NCBI RefSeq assembly: GCF_027622945.1
Contig: NZ_JAPZVQ010000001.1
Coordinates: 440,927 to 504,926 of the forward strand
Origin: Glycomyces lechevalierae
Lineage (GTDB): Bacteria > Actinomycetota > Actinomycetes > Mycobacteriales > Micromonosporaceae
Direction: 5' to 3'
Length of the DNA stretch: 64,000 nucleotides
Shown here: one piece after another, positions 48,028 through 57,030 of the stretch
Numbering within the stretch: position 1 is the first letter of the stretch
How the letters are laid out: each line of letters starts with the position of its first letter
The notes under the pieces: generated by a model
The model's input: only the letters and a program-made list of their open reading frames with translations
Database searches by the model: none
Told to the model about the DNA's origin: nothing
Translations under genes and position numbers: made by a program

Positions 48028-49266
48028 TCACCAGTCGTGGACGGTGCCGTCGGCGAGGCGGTTGTAAGGCAGGTAGGCCTGGACGTACGGGTACTTCCCG
48101 GCCTCGTCGGTGTCCAGCTCGACGCCGAGGCCGGGTTGGTCGCCGGGGTGGAGGAGCCCGTCGGTCCAGGTGAAGGACTGCTGGAAGACCTGGTCGGTCT
48201 TCGCGCCGTGCCGCATGTACTCCTGGATCCCGAAGTTGTGGATCGACAATCCCAGGTGCATGGCGGCGGCCATGCCGACCGGGGAGATGTCCGTGGGGCC
48301 GTGCATGCCGGACTTGATCTGGTACTGCGCGGCGTAGTCCAGGACCTTCTTCAAATGCGTGATGCCGCCGGTGTGGGTGACGGCGGAGCGGACGTAGTCG
48401 ATGAGCTGCTCGCGGATGATCTGCTGGTAGTCCCACACGGTATTGAAGATCTCCCCGATCGCCAGGGGTGTCGTCGTGTGCTGGCGGACGAGCCGCAGCG
48501 CCTCCTGGTTCTCGGCGGGGGTGACGTCCTCGAGCCAGAACAGGTCAAAGGGCTCGAGGGACTTGCCGAGTCGGGCGGCCTGGATCGGGGTGAGCCGGTG
48601 GTGGGCGTCGTGCAGCAGCGGCAGCTCGGGGCCGAACTCGCTGCGGACGGCTTCGAACACCGTGGGGACGTGACGCAGGTAGGAGCGGGTGTCCCAGTCC
48701 TCCTCGTTCGGCAGCGCACCGCGCTGGGCCGGCTCGTGGTCGTAGCGGACACCCTCCATCGCTTCGAAGGTGGCGTTGGAGGCGATGCCGTAGATCGACT
48801 TCAGGCCCGGGACGCCGGTCTGGACCCGGATGGCCCGGTAGCCCTGCTCCTGGTGGGCGCGAATCGAATCGAACAGTTCCTCGGTGTCCTTGCCCGAGGC
48901 GTGCCCGTAGGCGAGGAGCCCGGTCCGCGAGGCGCCGCCGAGGAGCTGGTAGACGGGCATGCCGGCGGCTTTGCCCTTGATGTCCCACAGGGCCATGTCG
49001 ACCGCGGCGATCGCGGCCATGGTGACCGGTCCGCGGCGCCAGTAGGCGGAGCGGTAGAGGAACTGCCAGGTGTCCTCGATGCGGTGGGCGTCGCGGCCCA
49101 GCAGGAGCGGGACGACATGCTCGGCGAGGTAGGCGACGACGGCCATTTCACGGCCGTTCAACGTCGCGTCCCCCAGGCCGGTGAGGCCGTCGTCGGTGGT
49201 GAGTTTGAGGGTGACGAAGTTCCGGTCGGGGCTGGTGACGATGACTTCAGCGCGGTCGATGATCAC
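48028..49266 (-). CDS. manD: D-mannonate dehydratase (ManD/RspA, enolase superfamily)
   Basis: A 412-residue enolase-superfamily enzyme with ManD hallmarks: [40 protein letters not shown]-type barrel strand, [11 protein letters not shown] (metal Asp and catalytic His), [12 protein letters not shown] and IGEIFNT with the other metal ligands, and [11 protein letters not shown]. It would dehydrate D-mannonate (or D-gluconate) to 2-keto-3-deoxygluconate in hexuronate degradation. Some RspA homologues are nearly inactive, so the name is an inference from motifs. It is divergent from a LacI regulator across 291 nt with two CAATCGRTTGCCG repeats. Confidence 0.87.
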   Translation of the reverse strand: MIIDRAEVIVTSPDRNFVTLKLTTDDGLTGLGDATLNGREMAVVAYLAEHVVPLLLGRDAHRIEDTWQFLYRSAYWRRGPVTMAAIAAVDMALWDIKGKAAGMPVYQLLGGASRTGLLAYGHASGKDTEELFDSIRAHQEQGYRAIRVQTGVPGLKSIYGIASNATFEAMEGVRYDHEPAQRGALPNEEDWDTRSYLRHVPTVFEAVRSEFGPELPLLHDAHHRLTPIQAARLGKSLEPFDLFWLEDVTPAENQEALRLVRQHTTTPLAIGEIFNTVWDYQQIIREQLIDYVRSAVTHTGGITHLKKVLDYAAQYQIKSGMHGPTDISPVGMAAAMHLGLSIHNFGIQEYMRHGAKTDQVFQQSFTWTDGLLHPGDQPGLGVELDTDEAGKYPYVQAYLPYNRLADGTVHDW

Positions 49267-49403
49267 GTGACGCTCCTAAGACGGTTGACCGAGGGACGGC
49301 AGCGCTCCAGGGGGAAGGCCGCCGACTCGGGCTTGCGTTCGCGAGTGAACACGGCATTCATCCCGGCGTCAAGCCTGTGCAGATCGATGGAACCGACATT
49401 CGA

Positions 49404-49417
49404 CAATCGGTTGCCGA
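49404..49417. promoter_or_regulatory. repeat 1, candidate LacI operator
   Basis: CAATCGGTTGCCGA, matching 49508-49521 at 12 of 14 positions; near-palindromic CAATCG-GTTG core, in the manD-lacI intergenic region. Confidence 0.5.
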
Positions 49418-49507
49418 GCGATTTTTCGAGAAACCCTCGGCTCGTCGACTGTAGCGGGCCTCCGGTATGCTCGGAAAGCCCTGTCGCGGAAACCGGCAGA
49501 GCGGCAC

Positions 49508-49522
49508 CAATCGATTGCCGGA
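49508..49522. promoter_or_regulatory. repeat 2, candidate LacI operator
   Basis: CAATCGATTGCCGGA begins with the perfect palindrome CAATCGATTG and lies 36 nt before the LacI start, fitting autorepression. Confidence 0.5.
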
Positions 49523-49557
49523 TGACAACCCCCGGCAACAAGCGCGAAAGGGGAGGC

Positions 49558-50586
49558 ATGGACCAGTCCGACGCCGCCACCCGAACCCGCAACGGCGATC
49601 GCAAGGCGCCCCCGACGATCTACGACATCGCCCGGTTGACCGGCGTGAGTCCGTCGACCGTGTCCCGCGCGCTCAACAAGCCCGGCCGCCTCAACGCCCA
49701 AACCGAGCGGCGCATCCGCGACGCCGCCTCCGAGCTCGGCTACCGCATCAACCCCATGGCCCGGGCCCTGCCGACCGGCAAGACCGGCACGCTCGGCCTG
49801 CTCGTCTCGGACATCACGAACCCCGCGTACTTCGACCTCGTGCGCGGCGCGGAGCGGGTGGCCTCCGAGACCGGCATGACCATCGTCTTCGCGGACTCGC
49901 AGGAGTCCCCCGAGCTCGAGCGGTCCACGGCCGAACGGCTCCAGACCTCGGTGGACGGACTGCTGCTCGTGGGCTCGCGCCTGGAGGACCAGCAGATCCA
50001 GGAGCTGTCCTCGGTCAAGCCGCTCGTGATCGTCAACCGCCTCGTCGACGGCATCCCGGCCGTCTTCCCCGACGTGCGCCCGGGCATCACCACCGCCCTG
50101 GAGCTGCTGCGCGAGGCCGGGCACCGCCGGATCGCCTACCTCGCCGGGCCCGAGGCCTCGTGGATGAACGGCCAGCGCTGGCAGCACGCGTTCGAGATCG
50201 CGGTGGAATGGGACATGTCCATTGTGGAGATCAAGTCGAACGCGCCGACCCGCGAGGGCGGCGCTGAGGCGTTCGGGCGCGTGAAGGCCGCGGACGTGAG
50301 CGCGGTGCTCGCGTACAACGACCTGGTCGCCTTGGGCCTGCTGCGGGAGTGCCGCGACCACGGCCTCGACGTGCCGGGGCAGTTGAGCATCGTCGGGTTC
50401 GACGACATCTTCGGGGCCGATCTGCCGACGCCCGCGCTGAGCACGATCCGGATGCCGCTGGCCGCACTCGGGGAGAACGGGATCCGGCGGCTGCTGGCCG
50501 AGATCGACGGCGGCGCTTCGGAGGACGACGCGGCGCTGCCGACGAAGTTCGTGGGCCGCGAGTCGATCGGGCCGGTCGGCGTCTAG
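49558..50586 (+). CDS. LacI family regulator, probably of manD
   Basis: A 342-residue LacI-type repressor: HTH TIYDIARLTGVSPSTVSRALNKPGR with hinge PMARALPTGKTGTLGLLV, and a periplasmic-binding-like effector domain (ITNPAYFDLVRGAERVASETGM, LAYNDLVALGLLRECRDHGLDVPGQLSIVGFDDIFG). GGGGAGG precedes the ATG. It is divergent from the mannonate dehydratase gene, and two similar repeats lie in between. It most likely represses manD until a hexuronate intermediate binds. Confidence 0.9.
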   Translation: MDQSDAATRTRNGDRKAPPTIYDIARLTGVSPSTVSRALNKPGRLNAQTERRIRDAASELGYRINPMARALPTGKTGTLGLLVSDITNPAYFDLVRGAERVASETGMTIVFADSQESPELERSTAERLQTSVDGLLLVGSRLEDQQIQELSSVKPLVIVNRLVDGIPAVFPDVRPGITTALELLREAGHRRIAYLAGPEASWMNGQRWQHAFEIAVEWDMSIVEIKSNAPTREGGAEAFGRVKAADVSAVLAYNDLVALGLLRECRDHGLDVPGQLSIVGFDDIFGADLPTPALSTIRMPLAALGENGIRRLLAEIDGGASEDDAALPTKFVGRESIGPVGV

Positions 50587-50595
50587 CGGCGCCGC

Positions 50596-51489
50596 CTAGA
50601 CGCTGCGCAGGAGGGCGTCGAGCGCGGGGTTCCCGTGGCGGTGGCGCCAGACGCCGTGGAGCTCGACGATGTCGCGGGGCAGGTCCTCGATGTCGAGGAA
50701 GACCAGGTTCGAGAGGTTGAACGCGCTGGCCGAGGAGGGCACGAGCGCGACCCCGAGGCCGGCGTTGACGACGGACAGCACGGTGTGGACCTGGCTGATG
50801 TGCTGCACGTACCGGGGTTTCAGGTGCGCCTGCTGGAATGCGGCGACGACGAGTTCGTAGAAGTACCAGGCCTCTGAGGGCGAGTACGTGACGACGTCGT
50901 GCTCCGCGATGTCCTCCATTGTGGGCGTTCGCGGCAGGCGGGTCAGCGGGTGGTCGCGGGGCGCGGCGAGGATGAGCGAGTCCGTCGCCACCAGCCGGGA
51001 GTCGAGCAGGTCGGAGCGAGGGACCGAGCGGACGAGGCCGATCTCGATCTCTCCGGCGAGGAGGGCGTCGAGCTGGGCGTGGGTGACCATCTCGTTGAGG
51101 ACGAGGTCGACGCCGGGGAGTGCTGTTGCGGCGACGGCGATCCAACGGCCCAGGACGGTGAGGGCCGAGACGGCGGTGAAGCCGATGCGGATGGTGCCCG
51201 CGGTGCCGGCGGCGACGCGGCGGGCGCGGAGCGGGGCGGTGTCCGCGGAGGAGAGCAGGCGGCGGGCCTCTTCGAGGAAGATGCGGCCGGCGGGGGTGAC
51301 TTCGGCGCCGCGCTGGGTGCGCAGGAACAGGTCGAAGCCGACGGCGCGTTCGAGGCGCTGGATCTGGCGGCTGAGCGGCGGCTGGGTCATGCGGAGCCGT
51401 TCGGCGGCGCGGCCGAAGTGCGATTCCTCGGCTACCGCCACGAATCCTCTGAGTTGGTCGAGTGTGTACCCGATGTCGCCTGTGGCCAT
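50596..51489 (-). CDS. LysR family regulator of aldarate operon
   Basis: A 297-residue LysR regulator: HTH at about 10-65 (LRGFVAVAEESHFGRAAERLRMTQPPLSRQIQRLERAVG), FLRTQRGAEVTPAG wing, and effector domain about 95-290. It is divergent from kdgD-gudD-tctCBA across 100 nt. That gap holds a perfect GTCCAA-N6-TTGGAC repeat (51511-51528). By arrangement it activates or represses the aldarate genes in response to glucarate, galactarate or a product. TACCTT lies 6 nt before its ATG, so its own mRNA may be leaderless. It converges on the LacI gene with 9 nt between. Confidence 0.9.
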   Translation of the reverse strand: MATGDIGYTLDQLRGFVAVAEESHFGRAAERLRMTQPPLSRQIQRLERAVGFDLFLRTQRGAEVTPAGRIFLEEARRLLSSADTAPLRARRVAAGTAGTIRIGFTAVSALTVLGRWIAVAATALPGVDLVLNEMVTHAQLDALLAGEIEIGLVRSVPRSDLLDSRLVATDSLILAAPRDHPLTRLPRTPTMEDIAEHDVVTYSPSEAWYFYELVVAAFQQAHLKPRYVQHISQVHTVLSVVNAGLGVALVPSSASAFNLSNLVFLDIEDLPRDIVELHGVWRHRHGNPALDALLRSV

Positions 51490-51510
51490 GCCCTGAAGGT
51501 ATCAGTCGAT

Positions 51511-51528
51511 GTCCAATGAGTGTTGGAC
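51511..51528. promoter_or_regulatory. LysR operator between divergent genes
   Basis: GTCCAA (51511-51516) and TTGGAC (51523-51528) form a perfect inverted repeat with a 6-nt centre between the LysR gene and kdgD. Confidence 0.65.
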
Positions 51529-51589
51529 CGGTATGAGGGGTGGGGGTTACGGTACGGGCCGAATCCCACGGAACAGGAGACTTCCGCAT

Positions 51590-52507
51590 ATGTCGCGATA
51601 CACCCCCGCAGAGATCCAGCGTGCGCTGGGCGAGGGGCTGCTGTCCTTCCCCGTCACCCACTTCCGGAGCGATCTCGCCTTCGATGAGGCCGGGTACCGG
51701 GAGCACTTGGGGCACTTGGCTTCCTTCCCTGCGGCGGGCCTGTTCGCGGCGGGCGGTACGGGCGAGTTCTTCTCGCTGACCGCCGAGGAGGTCGGCCGGG
51801 TCGTGCGCGTGGCCGTCGAGGAGTCGGCCGGCGCGGTCCCGATCATCGCGCCCGCGGGCCAGGGCACGGCGCAGGCGGTCGCGTTCGCGCGGGACGCCGA
51901 GGCGGCCGGGGCCGACGCGGTGCTGCTGTTCCCGCCGTACCTCACCGAGGCCGGGCAGGACGGCCTGGCCGCGCATGTGCGCGCGGTGTGCGAGGCGACC
52001 TCGCTCGGCGTGATCGTCTACCACCGGTCCAATGCGGAGTACGGCGTCGGCACGGTGGAGAAGCTCGCGGCGGATTGCCCGAACTTCGTGGGGTTCAAGG
52101 ACGGCGTGGGCGACATCGAGTTCATGACCCGCCTGTACGCGACTCTCGGCGAGCGGCTGCTGTACATCGGGGGCCTGCCGACCGCCGAGACGTTCGCACT
52201 CCCCTACCTGCAGCTCGGCGTGACCACCTACTCGTCCGCGATCTTCAACTTCGTGCCCGAGTTCGCGCTCGCGTTCTACGACGCCGTGCGCGCCGGGGAC
52301 CGCGACGAGGTGTACCGGCGGCTGCGCGAGTTCGTGCTGCCGTACCTCGACATCCGCAACGCGGGCAAGGGATACGCGGTGTCGATCGTCAAGGCCGGGA
52401 TGACGGCCGTGGGCCGCCCGGCCGGGCCCGTGCGCCCGCCGCTCACCGATCTGAGCGGAGCCGAGCTGGCCGCGCTCAAGGCATTGATCGAGACGTCGGC
52501 CTCATGA
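51590..52507 (+). CDS. kdgD: 5-dehydro-4-deoxyglucarate dehydratase
   Basis: A 305-residue DapA/NAL-superfamily aldolase-type barrel. [18 protein letters not shown], the Tyr in VIVYHRSN and the Schiff-base Lys K170 in [10 protein letters not shown] are diagnostic. Overall similarity is to the KdgD group, which decarboxylates and dehydrates 5-keto-4-deoxyglucarate to 2-ketoglutarate semialdehyde. GGAGA precedes ATG 51590; the longer frame from 51509 would begin inside the LysR operator. Its stop overlaps the gudD ATG (ATGA). The final dehydrogenase of the pathway is not in the window. Confidence 0.9.
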   Translation: MSRYTPAEIQRALGEGLLSFPVTHFRSDLAFDEAGYREHLGHLASFPAAGLFAAGGTGEFFSLTAEEVGRVVRVAVEESAGAVPIIAPAGQGTAQAVAFARDAEAAGADAVLLFPPYLTEAGQDGLAAHVRAVCEATSLGVIVYHRSNAEYGVGTVEKLAADCPNFVGFKDGVGDIEFMTRLYATLGERLLYIGGLPTAETFALPYLQLGVTTYSSAIFNFVPEFALAFYDAVRAGDRDEVYRRLREFVLPYLDIRNAGKGYAVSIVKAGMTAVGRPAGPVRPPLTDLSGAELAALKALIETSAS

Positions 52508-53865
52508 CCGCTCTCGAACCGGCCGCCGGCAAGGCGGAACAGGCGACCACCCCCACCGTGACCGCAATGCGGGTCGTGCCCGTCGCCGGGCAGGACTCGA
52601 TGCTGCTCAACCTGTCCGGGGCCCACGGGCCGTACTTCACCCGCAACCTCGTGATCCTCACCGACGAAGCCGGGAACACCGGCGTGGGCGAAGTGCCCGG
52701 CGGCGAGGCCATCGCGCAGACGCTCCGGGACGCCGCCGATCTCGTACTGGGGTCGTCGATCGGCGCGTACCGGACGGTCCTCGAGGCGGTGCGCCATCGC
52801 TTCGCGGACCGGGACGCGGCCGGGCGTGGACGGCAGACCTTCGACCAGAGGGTCACCGTCCACGTCCGGACCGCTCTCGAAGCGGCCCTGCTCGACCTGC
52901 TGGGCAAGCACCTCGGCGTGCCCGTGGCGGAACTCCTCGGGGACGGGCCGCAGCGCTCGAGCGTGCCGGTCCTGGGCTACCTGTTCTTCGTGGGCGACCG
53001 GAACCGCACGGACCTGCCGTACCGCGACGGGTCCGATGAGGACGACGCGTGGCTGCGGCTGCGCGACCAGGAGGCGCTGACGCCGGAGGCCGTCGTGGCC
53101 CTGGCGGAGGCGGCCGAGGCGCGGTACGGGTTCCGGGACTTCAAGCTCAAGGGCGGCGTGCTGCCCGGGCCCGAGGAGGCCAAGGCCGTGACGGCGCTGG
53201 CCGAGCGGTTCCCCGACGCGCGGATCACCTTGGACCCCAACGGGGCCTGGTCGCTCAAGGAGGCGGTCGAGCTGTGCCGGGGCCTGGACGGGGTGCTCGC
53301 CTACGCCGAGGACCCGTGCGGGGCCGAGAACGGCTACTCCGGGCGCGAAGTGCTCGCGGAGTTCAAGCGCGCCACCGGGATGCGCACGGCGACGAACATG
53401 ATCGCCTGCGACTGGCGGGAGTTCGCGCACGCGGTGCGCACCGACGCCGTCGACATCCCCCTGGCGGACCCGCATTTCTGGACGATGGCCGGCTCTGTGC
53501 GCGTCGCGCAGGCCTGCGAGGCCTTCGGCCTCACCTGGGGTTCCCACTCCAACAACCACTTCGACGTGTCGCTGGCGATGTTCACGCATGTGGCCGCCGC
53601 CGCGCCCGGCGAGATCACGGCAATCGACACGCACTGGATCTGGCAGGACGGCCAGCGCCTCACGGTCGCCCCGCCCCGCATCGAGAACGGCGCGATCGCG
53701 GTGCCCACCGCGCCGGGCCTCGGCGTGGAACTGGATATGGCGCAAGTGGACGCTGCATATGAGCGGTATTCGAGAAACAGCCTGGGCGCGCGCGATGACG
53801 CGGCCGCTATGCAATACCTTGTCCCCGGATGGATGTTCAACCCGAAACGCCCCTCCCTGGGGTGA
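52504..53865 (+). CDS. gudD: glucarate dehydratase
   Basis: A 453-residue enolase-superfamily dehydratase of the GlucD type. [10 protein letters not shown] carries the KxK catalytic pair, [10 protein letters not shown] the first metal Asp, [12 protein letters not shown] the second metal ligand, and [18 protein letters not shown] the catalytic His-containing loop. It converts D-glucarate (and possibly L-idarate) to 5-keto-4-deoxyglucarate, the substrate of kdgD. Translation is coupled to kdgD by ATGA overlap. It is followed after 39 nt by the tricarboxylate-type transporter genes. Confidence 0.92.
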   Translation: MTALEPAAGKAEQATTPTVTAMRVVPVAGQDSMLLNLSGAHGPYFTRNLVILTDEAGNTGVGEVPGGEAIAQTLRDAADLVLGSSIGAYRTVLEAVRHRFADRDAAGRGRQTFDQRVTVHVRTALEAALLDLLGKHLGVPVAELLGDGPQRSSVPVLGYLFFVGDRNRTDLPYRDGSDEDDAWLRLRDQEALTPEAVVALAEAAEARYGFRDFKLKGGVLPGPEEAKAVTALAERFPDARITLDPNGAWSLKEAVELCRGLDGVLAYAEDPCGAENGYSGREVLAEFKRATGMRTATNMIACDWREFAHAVRTDAVDIPLADPHFWTMAGSVRVAQACEAFGLTWGSHSNNHFDVSLAMFTHVAAAAPGEITAIDTHWIWQDGQRLTVAPPRIENGAIAVPTAPGLGVELDMAQVDAAYERYSRNSLGARDDAAAMQYLVPGWMFNPKRPSLG

Positions 53866-53904
53866 ATCTCGTGGCTATTCGATCACTTAGAGGAGCCGAA
53901 CAAA

Positions 53905-54906
53905 ATGCAACACCCCCTCCCCCGACGCGGACTGCTCGCCGGTCTCGCCGCATTGCCCCCGCTCGCCGCACTGTCGGCCTGCCAGGTCCAGGGCGGCGCT
54001 GACGAGGCGAACGCGTCCTTCCCGACCCGCGCGGTCGACTTCTGGGTCCCCTTCGACGCCGGCGGGTCCGGCGACCTCATCAGCCGCGCGGTGGCCAAGG
54101 CCGCCGAGGAGCCGCTGGGCGAATCCCTGCCCGTCACGAACAAGCCCGGCGCCAACGGCGCCGTCGGCCTCAAGGAGCTACTGGCCGGCAAGGCCGACGG
54201 TTACACGATCTGCCTGGCGGTGAAGTCGCTCTTCGCCATCGGCCCGCTCGTGGTCGACGACCCCGACGCGGTCACCATCGACCAGCTCCGGATCATCACC
54301 ACACTGACCAACGAGGGCTACGTGCTCGTCGTGCACGCCGACTCTCCCTATCAGACGCTCGAGGACCTGCTCGCGGCCACCCACGTGAACTACGGTACGA
54401 CGGGCGTGGGCACCGGCTCGCAGCTCTCGGCGGGCCTGCTGTTCGGCATCGCCGGCGTCGAGGCCACGGACGTCCCGTTCGACGGCGGCGGCCCCACCGT
54501 CACCGCACTGCTGGGCAAGGACATCGACGCGGCGTCGCTCTCGCTCGCGGAGACCATGCCGCACATCCAGGCCGGCGACATGCGGGCCCTGTGCGTGTTC
54601 TCCGAGGAGCGCAGCGTGTACCTCAACGAGGTGCCGACCGCGCTCGAGAAGGACCTCAACATTCTCGTCGACCAGCGCCGGTTCATCGTCGTCCCGGCGG
54701 ACACCCCGGACGACGTGGTGGGCGTGCTGACCCTGGCGTTCGAGGACGCCCGCGAGGGCGGCGAGTACGGCCAGTTCCTCCAGGACAACTACATGGAGCG
54801 CTGGGAGGTCGACGGCATCGAGGCGCAGCTGCACCTGGCCGAGGCCACCGAGCAGTTCGCCGCGCAGATCGCCGAATCCGGCGTCGAGCTGGGCACCGCG
54901 GAGTGA
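53905..54906 (+). CDS. tctC: tripartite tricarboxylate transporter binding lipoprotein
   Basis: A 333-residue substrate-binding protein of the TctC/Bug family. The signal peptide ends in the lipobox LSAC (residues about 24-27), anchoring it to the outer face of the membrane. The mature part has the Bug-fold markers VDFWVPFDAGGSGDLISRAVA, VTNKPGANGAVGLKELL, and VNYGTTGVGTGSQLSAGLLF with VPFDGGGPTVTALLG. It would capture the aldarate for the TctAB membrane complex. AGGAG precedes the ATG. Its stop overlaps the tctB start. A divalent acid such as glucarate is inferred from operon context. Confidence 0.9.
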   Translation: MQHPLPRRGLLAGLAALPPLAALSACQVQGGADEANASFPTRAVDFWVPFDAGGSGDLISRAVAKAAEEPLGESLPVTNKPGANGAVGLKELLAGKADGYTICLAVKSLFAIGPLVVDDPDAVTIDQLRIITTLTNEGYVLVVHADSPYQTLEDLLAATHVNYGTTGVGTGSQLSAGLLFGIAGVEATDVPFDGGGPTVTALLGKDIDAASLSLAETMPHIQAGDMRALCVFSEERSVYLNEVPTALEKDLNILVDQRRFIVVPADTPDDVVGVLTLAFEDAREGGEYGQFLQDNYMERWEVDGIEAQLHLAEATEQFAAQIAESGVELGTAE

Positions 54907-55415
54907 GCGAGGCGGTCATGGCCGATACCGAACTCGAGGCGGCCCAAGAGGAAGCGGACGAGCCGCGCGCGGGCGGGCGCGTCCAGTCGATCGCCGCGGG
55001 CGCCGTGCCCGTGGTGCTCGGCGGCGTCGCGGCCTGGTTGAGCTTCGGATTGAACATCGGGAGCCTGACCGAACCGGGGCCCGGGCTCTGGCCGCTGATC
55101 GTGGCCGGGCTGCTCGTCGCCTCCGGGATCGGGATCATCGCCGTGACCGCCAGGTCCCGCCGGGACACTGAGGCGTTCACGCGCGGGACGATCGCGGTGC
55201 TGGCCGCCGCGGGCGGCCTGGCGGTGTACGCGTCGCTGTACGAGATCGTGGGCTTCGAGGTGCCGACCGTGCTCCTGATGTTCGCGTGGCTGCGGTTCCT
55301 GAGCCGCGAGTCGTGGCTCATGAGCGCGATCCTGGCGGTCGCCGTGACTGCGGCCGCCTACGCCCTGTTCATCATCGGGCTCAACGTGCCGCTGCCGCAC
55401 GTCATCGTCTTCTAG
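54903..55415 (+). CDS. tctB: tripartite tricarboxylate transporter TctB subunit
   Basis: A 170-residue membrane protein with four helices (about residues 30-50, 60-80, 95-118 and 140-165), the size and layout of TctB. It contains GPGLWPLIVAGLL, the family's P-G-x-x-P region. It assists the large TctA channel in sodium- or proton-coupled uptake. GTG 54903 overlaps the tctC stop; ATG 54918 with AGG upstream is an alternative start. It is part of the kdgD-gudD-tctCBA operon. Confidence 0.85.
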   Translation: MSEAVMADTELEAAQEEADEPRAGGRVQSIAAGAVPVVLGGVAAWLSFGLNIGSLTEPGPGLWPLIVAGLLVASGIGIIAVTARSRRDTEAFTRGTIAVLAAAGGLAVYASLYEIVGFEVPTVLLMFAWLRFLSRESWLMSAILAVAVTAAAYALFIIGLNVPLPHVIVF

Positions 55416-55439
55416 TCCGTCCCCACTGGAGTACTCATC

Positions 55440-56957
55440 GTGGACTTCTCCTCAGTGCTCTCCGGGTTCACGGTGGCGTTCGAGTGGCAGAACATCCTGT
55501 TCTGCCTGCTCGGCGTCACCGTCGGGATGCTCATCGGCGTGCTGCCGGGCCTCGGCCCGGCCGCGACGATCGCGATCCTGCTGCCCGTCACCTACAACCT
55601 GGAACCGACGGCCGCCGTCATCATGCTCGCCGGGATCTTCTACGGCGCGCAGTACGGCGGCACCATCACCTCGGTGCTGCTGAAGCTGCCCGGCGAAGCG
55701 TCCACAGTGGTCACCGCGCTCGACGGGCACGCGCTCGCCCGGCGCGGCCAGGCCGGGCCGGCCCTCGGGATCGCCGCGATCGCCTCCTTCATCGGCGGCA
55801 CCGCCTCGATCATCCTGCTCACGTTCATCGCCCCGGCCCTGGCCGGCGTCGCGCTCGCGTTCGGCCCGGCCGAGTACACGGTCCTGGCGCTCATCGGCAT
55901 CTTCCTGGTCGGCACGCTCGGGAACGGGTCGGTCATCAAGAGCGCCGCCGCCGCGGCGGCGGGTCTGCTGCTCGCGACCGTGGGCCTCGACCCACTGCTG
56001 GGCACGCCCCGGTTCACGTTCGGCACCGACCAGCTCGCCGACGGCATCGACTTCACCATCGTCGCCATGGGGCTCTTCGGTGTCGGCGAGATCCTGTACA
56101 ACCTCGAGCACCGCGACCGGCCGCAGACGGGGGTCCCGTCGTTCGGGCGGGCCATCCCGAGCCGCCTGCACTGGCTGCAGTCGCGGCTGGCGATCCTGCG
56201 CGGCTCGGTCACCGGCTTCATCCTCGGCATCCTGCCGGGCGGCGGCGCGACCATGTCCTCGCTCGTGGCGTACGCGGTCGAGAAGCGCACCGCGAAGGAC
56301 CCGTCCCGGTTCGGCAAGGGCGCCATCGAAGGCGTCGCCGGGCCCGAGTCGGCGAACAACGCGGCGGCGACCTCGTCGTTCATCCCGCTGCTGACGCTGG
56401 GCATCCCGGCGAACGCGACCATGGCGGTGCTGTTCGGCGCGCTCATGCTGCAGGGCATCACACCTGGCCCGCAGCTCATGAGCGACCACCCGGACGTGTT
56501 CTGGGGCGTCGTCAACTCGATGTACCTGGGCAACATCCTGCTGCTGATCCTGAGCATCCCGCTCATCGGCCTGTTCGTGCGGATGCTGAAGGTGCGGCCG
56601 GGGATCCTGGCGCCGATCACCGTGGTGATCACGATGATCGGCACCTACTCGATCCGCAACAACGCCTTCGACATGCTGCTCGTGATCGGGCTGGGCCTGC
56701 TCGGCTACGGGATGCGCAAGCTCGGGTTCGAGCCGGGGCCGTTCGTGCTCGCGTTCGTGCTCGGCTCGCTCCTGGAGGCCTCGTTCCGCCGCTCGATGCG
56801 GATCTTCGGCGGCGACGTCACCGAGTACGTCAAGCAGCCCGTCTCCGGGACGCTCGTCGCGATCCTCGTCCTCACGGTCGTCATCGTGCCGCTCCTCCGC
56901 AAGGTCCGCACCCGCCAGACCGCGGGCGCGGAAGCGGCGGGGGTCAAGGCCGACTAG
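55440..56957 (+). CDS. tctA: tripartite tricarboxylate transporter TctA subunit
   Basis: A 505-residue integral membrane protein with about 12 helices. It contains the TctA signatures GVLPGLGPAATIAILLPVTY near the start and GILPGGGATMSSLVAYAVEK in the middle, the two inverted P-G-x-G-P-type hairpins thought to form the substrate site, plus GPESANNAAATSSFIPLLTLGIPANATMA. The GTG start follows GGAG. It is the last gene of the aldarate operon, ended by a 14-bp hairpin. Confidence 0.93.
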   Translation: MDFSSVLSGFTVAFEWQNILFCLLGVTVGMLIGVLPGLGPAATIAILLPVTYNLEPTAAVIMLAGIFYGAQYGGTITSVLLKLPGEASTVVTALDGHALARRGQAGPALGIAAIASFIGGTASIILLTFIAPALAGVALAFGPAEYTVLALIGIFLVGTLGNGSVIKSAAAAAAGLLLATVGLDPLLGTPRFTFGTDQLADGIDFTIVAMGLFGVGEILYNLEHRDRPQTGVPSFGRAIPSRLHWLQSRLAILRGSVTGFILGILPGGGATMSSLVAYAVEKRTAKDPSRFGKGAIEGVAGPESANNAAATSSFIPLLTLGIPANATMAVLFGALMLQGITPGPQLMSDHPDVFWGVVNSMYLGNILLLILSIPLIGLFVRMLKVRPGILAPITVVITMIGTYSIRNNAFDMLLVIGLGLLGYGMRKLGFEPGPFVLAFVLGSLLEASFRRSMRIFGGDVTEYVKQPVSGTLVAILVLTVVIVPLLRKVRTRQTAGAEAAGVKAD

Positions 56958-56988
56958 GAGTCGAAACCGTTGCCCGCGTAGCGGGTCA

Positions 56989-57018
56989 GGGGCCGAAGGC
57001 GAGTTCGCCTTCGGCCCC
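56989..57018. terminator. bidirectional hairpin terminator
   Basis: GGGGCCGAAGGCGA (56989-57002) pairs perfectly with TCGCCTTCGGCCCC (57005-57018), between convergent tctA and the anti-sigma gene. Confidence 0.85.
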
Positions 57019-57030
57019 TCGTTCGTGTCT

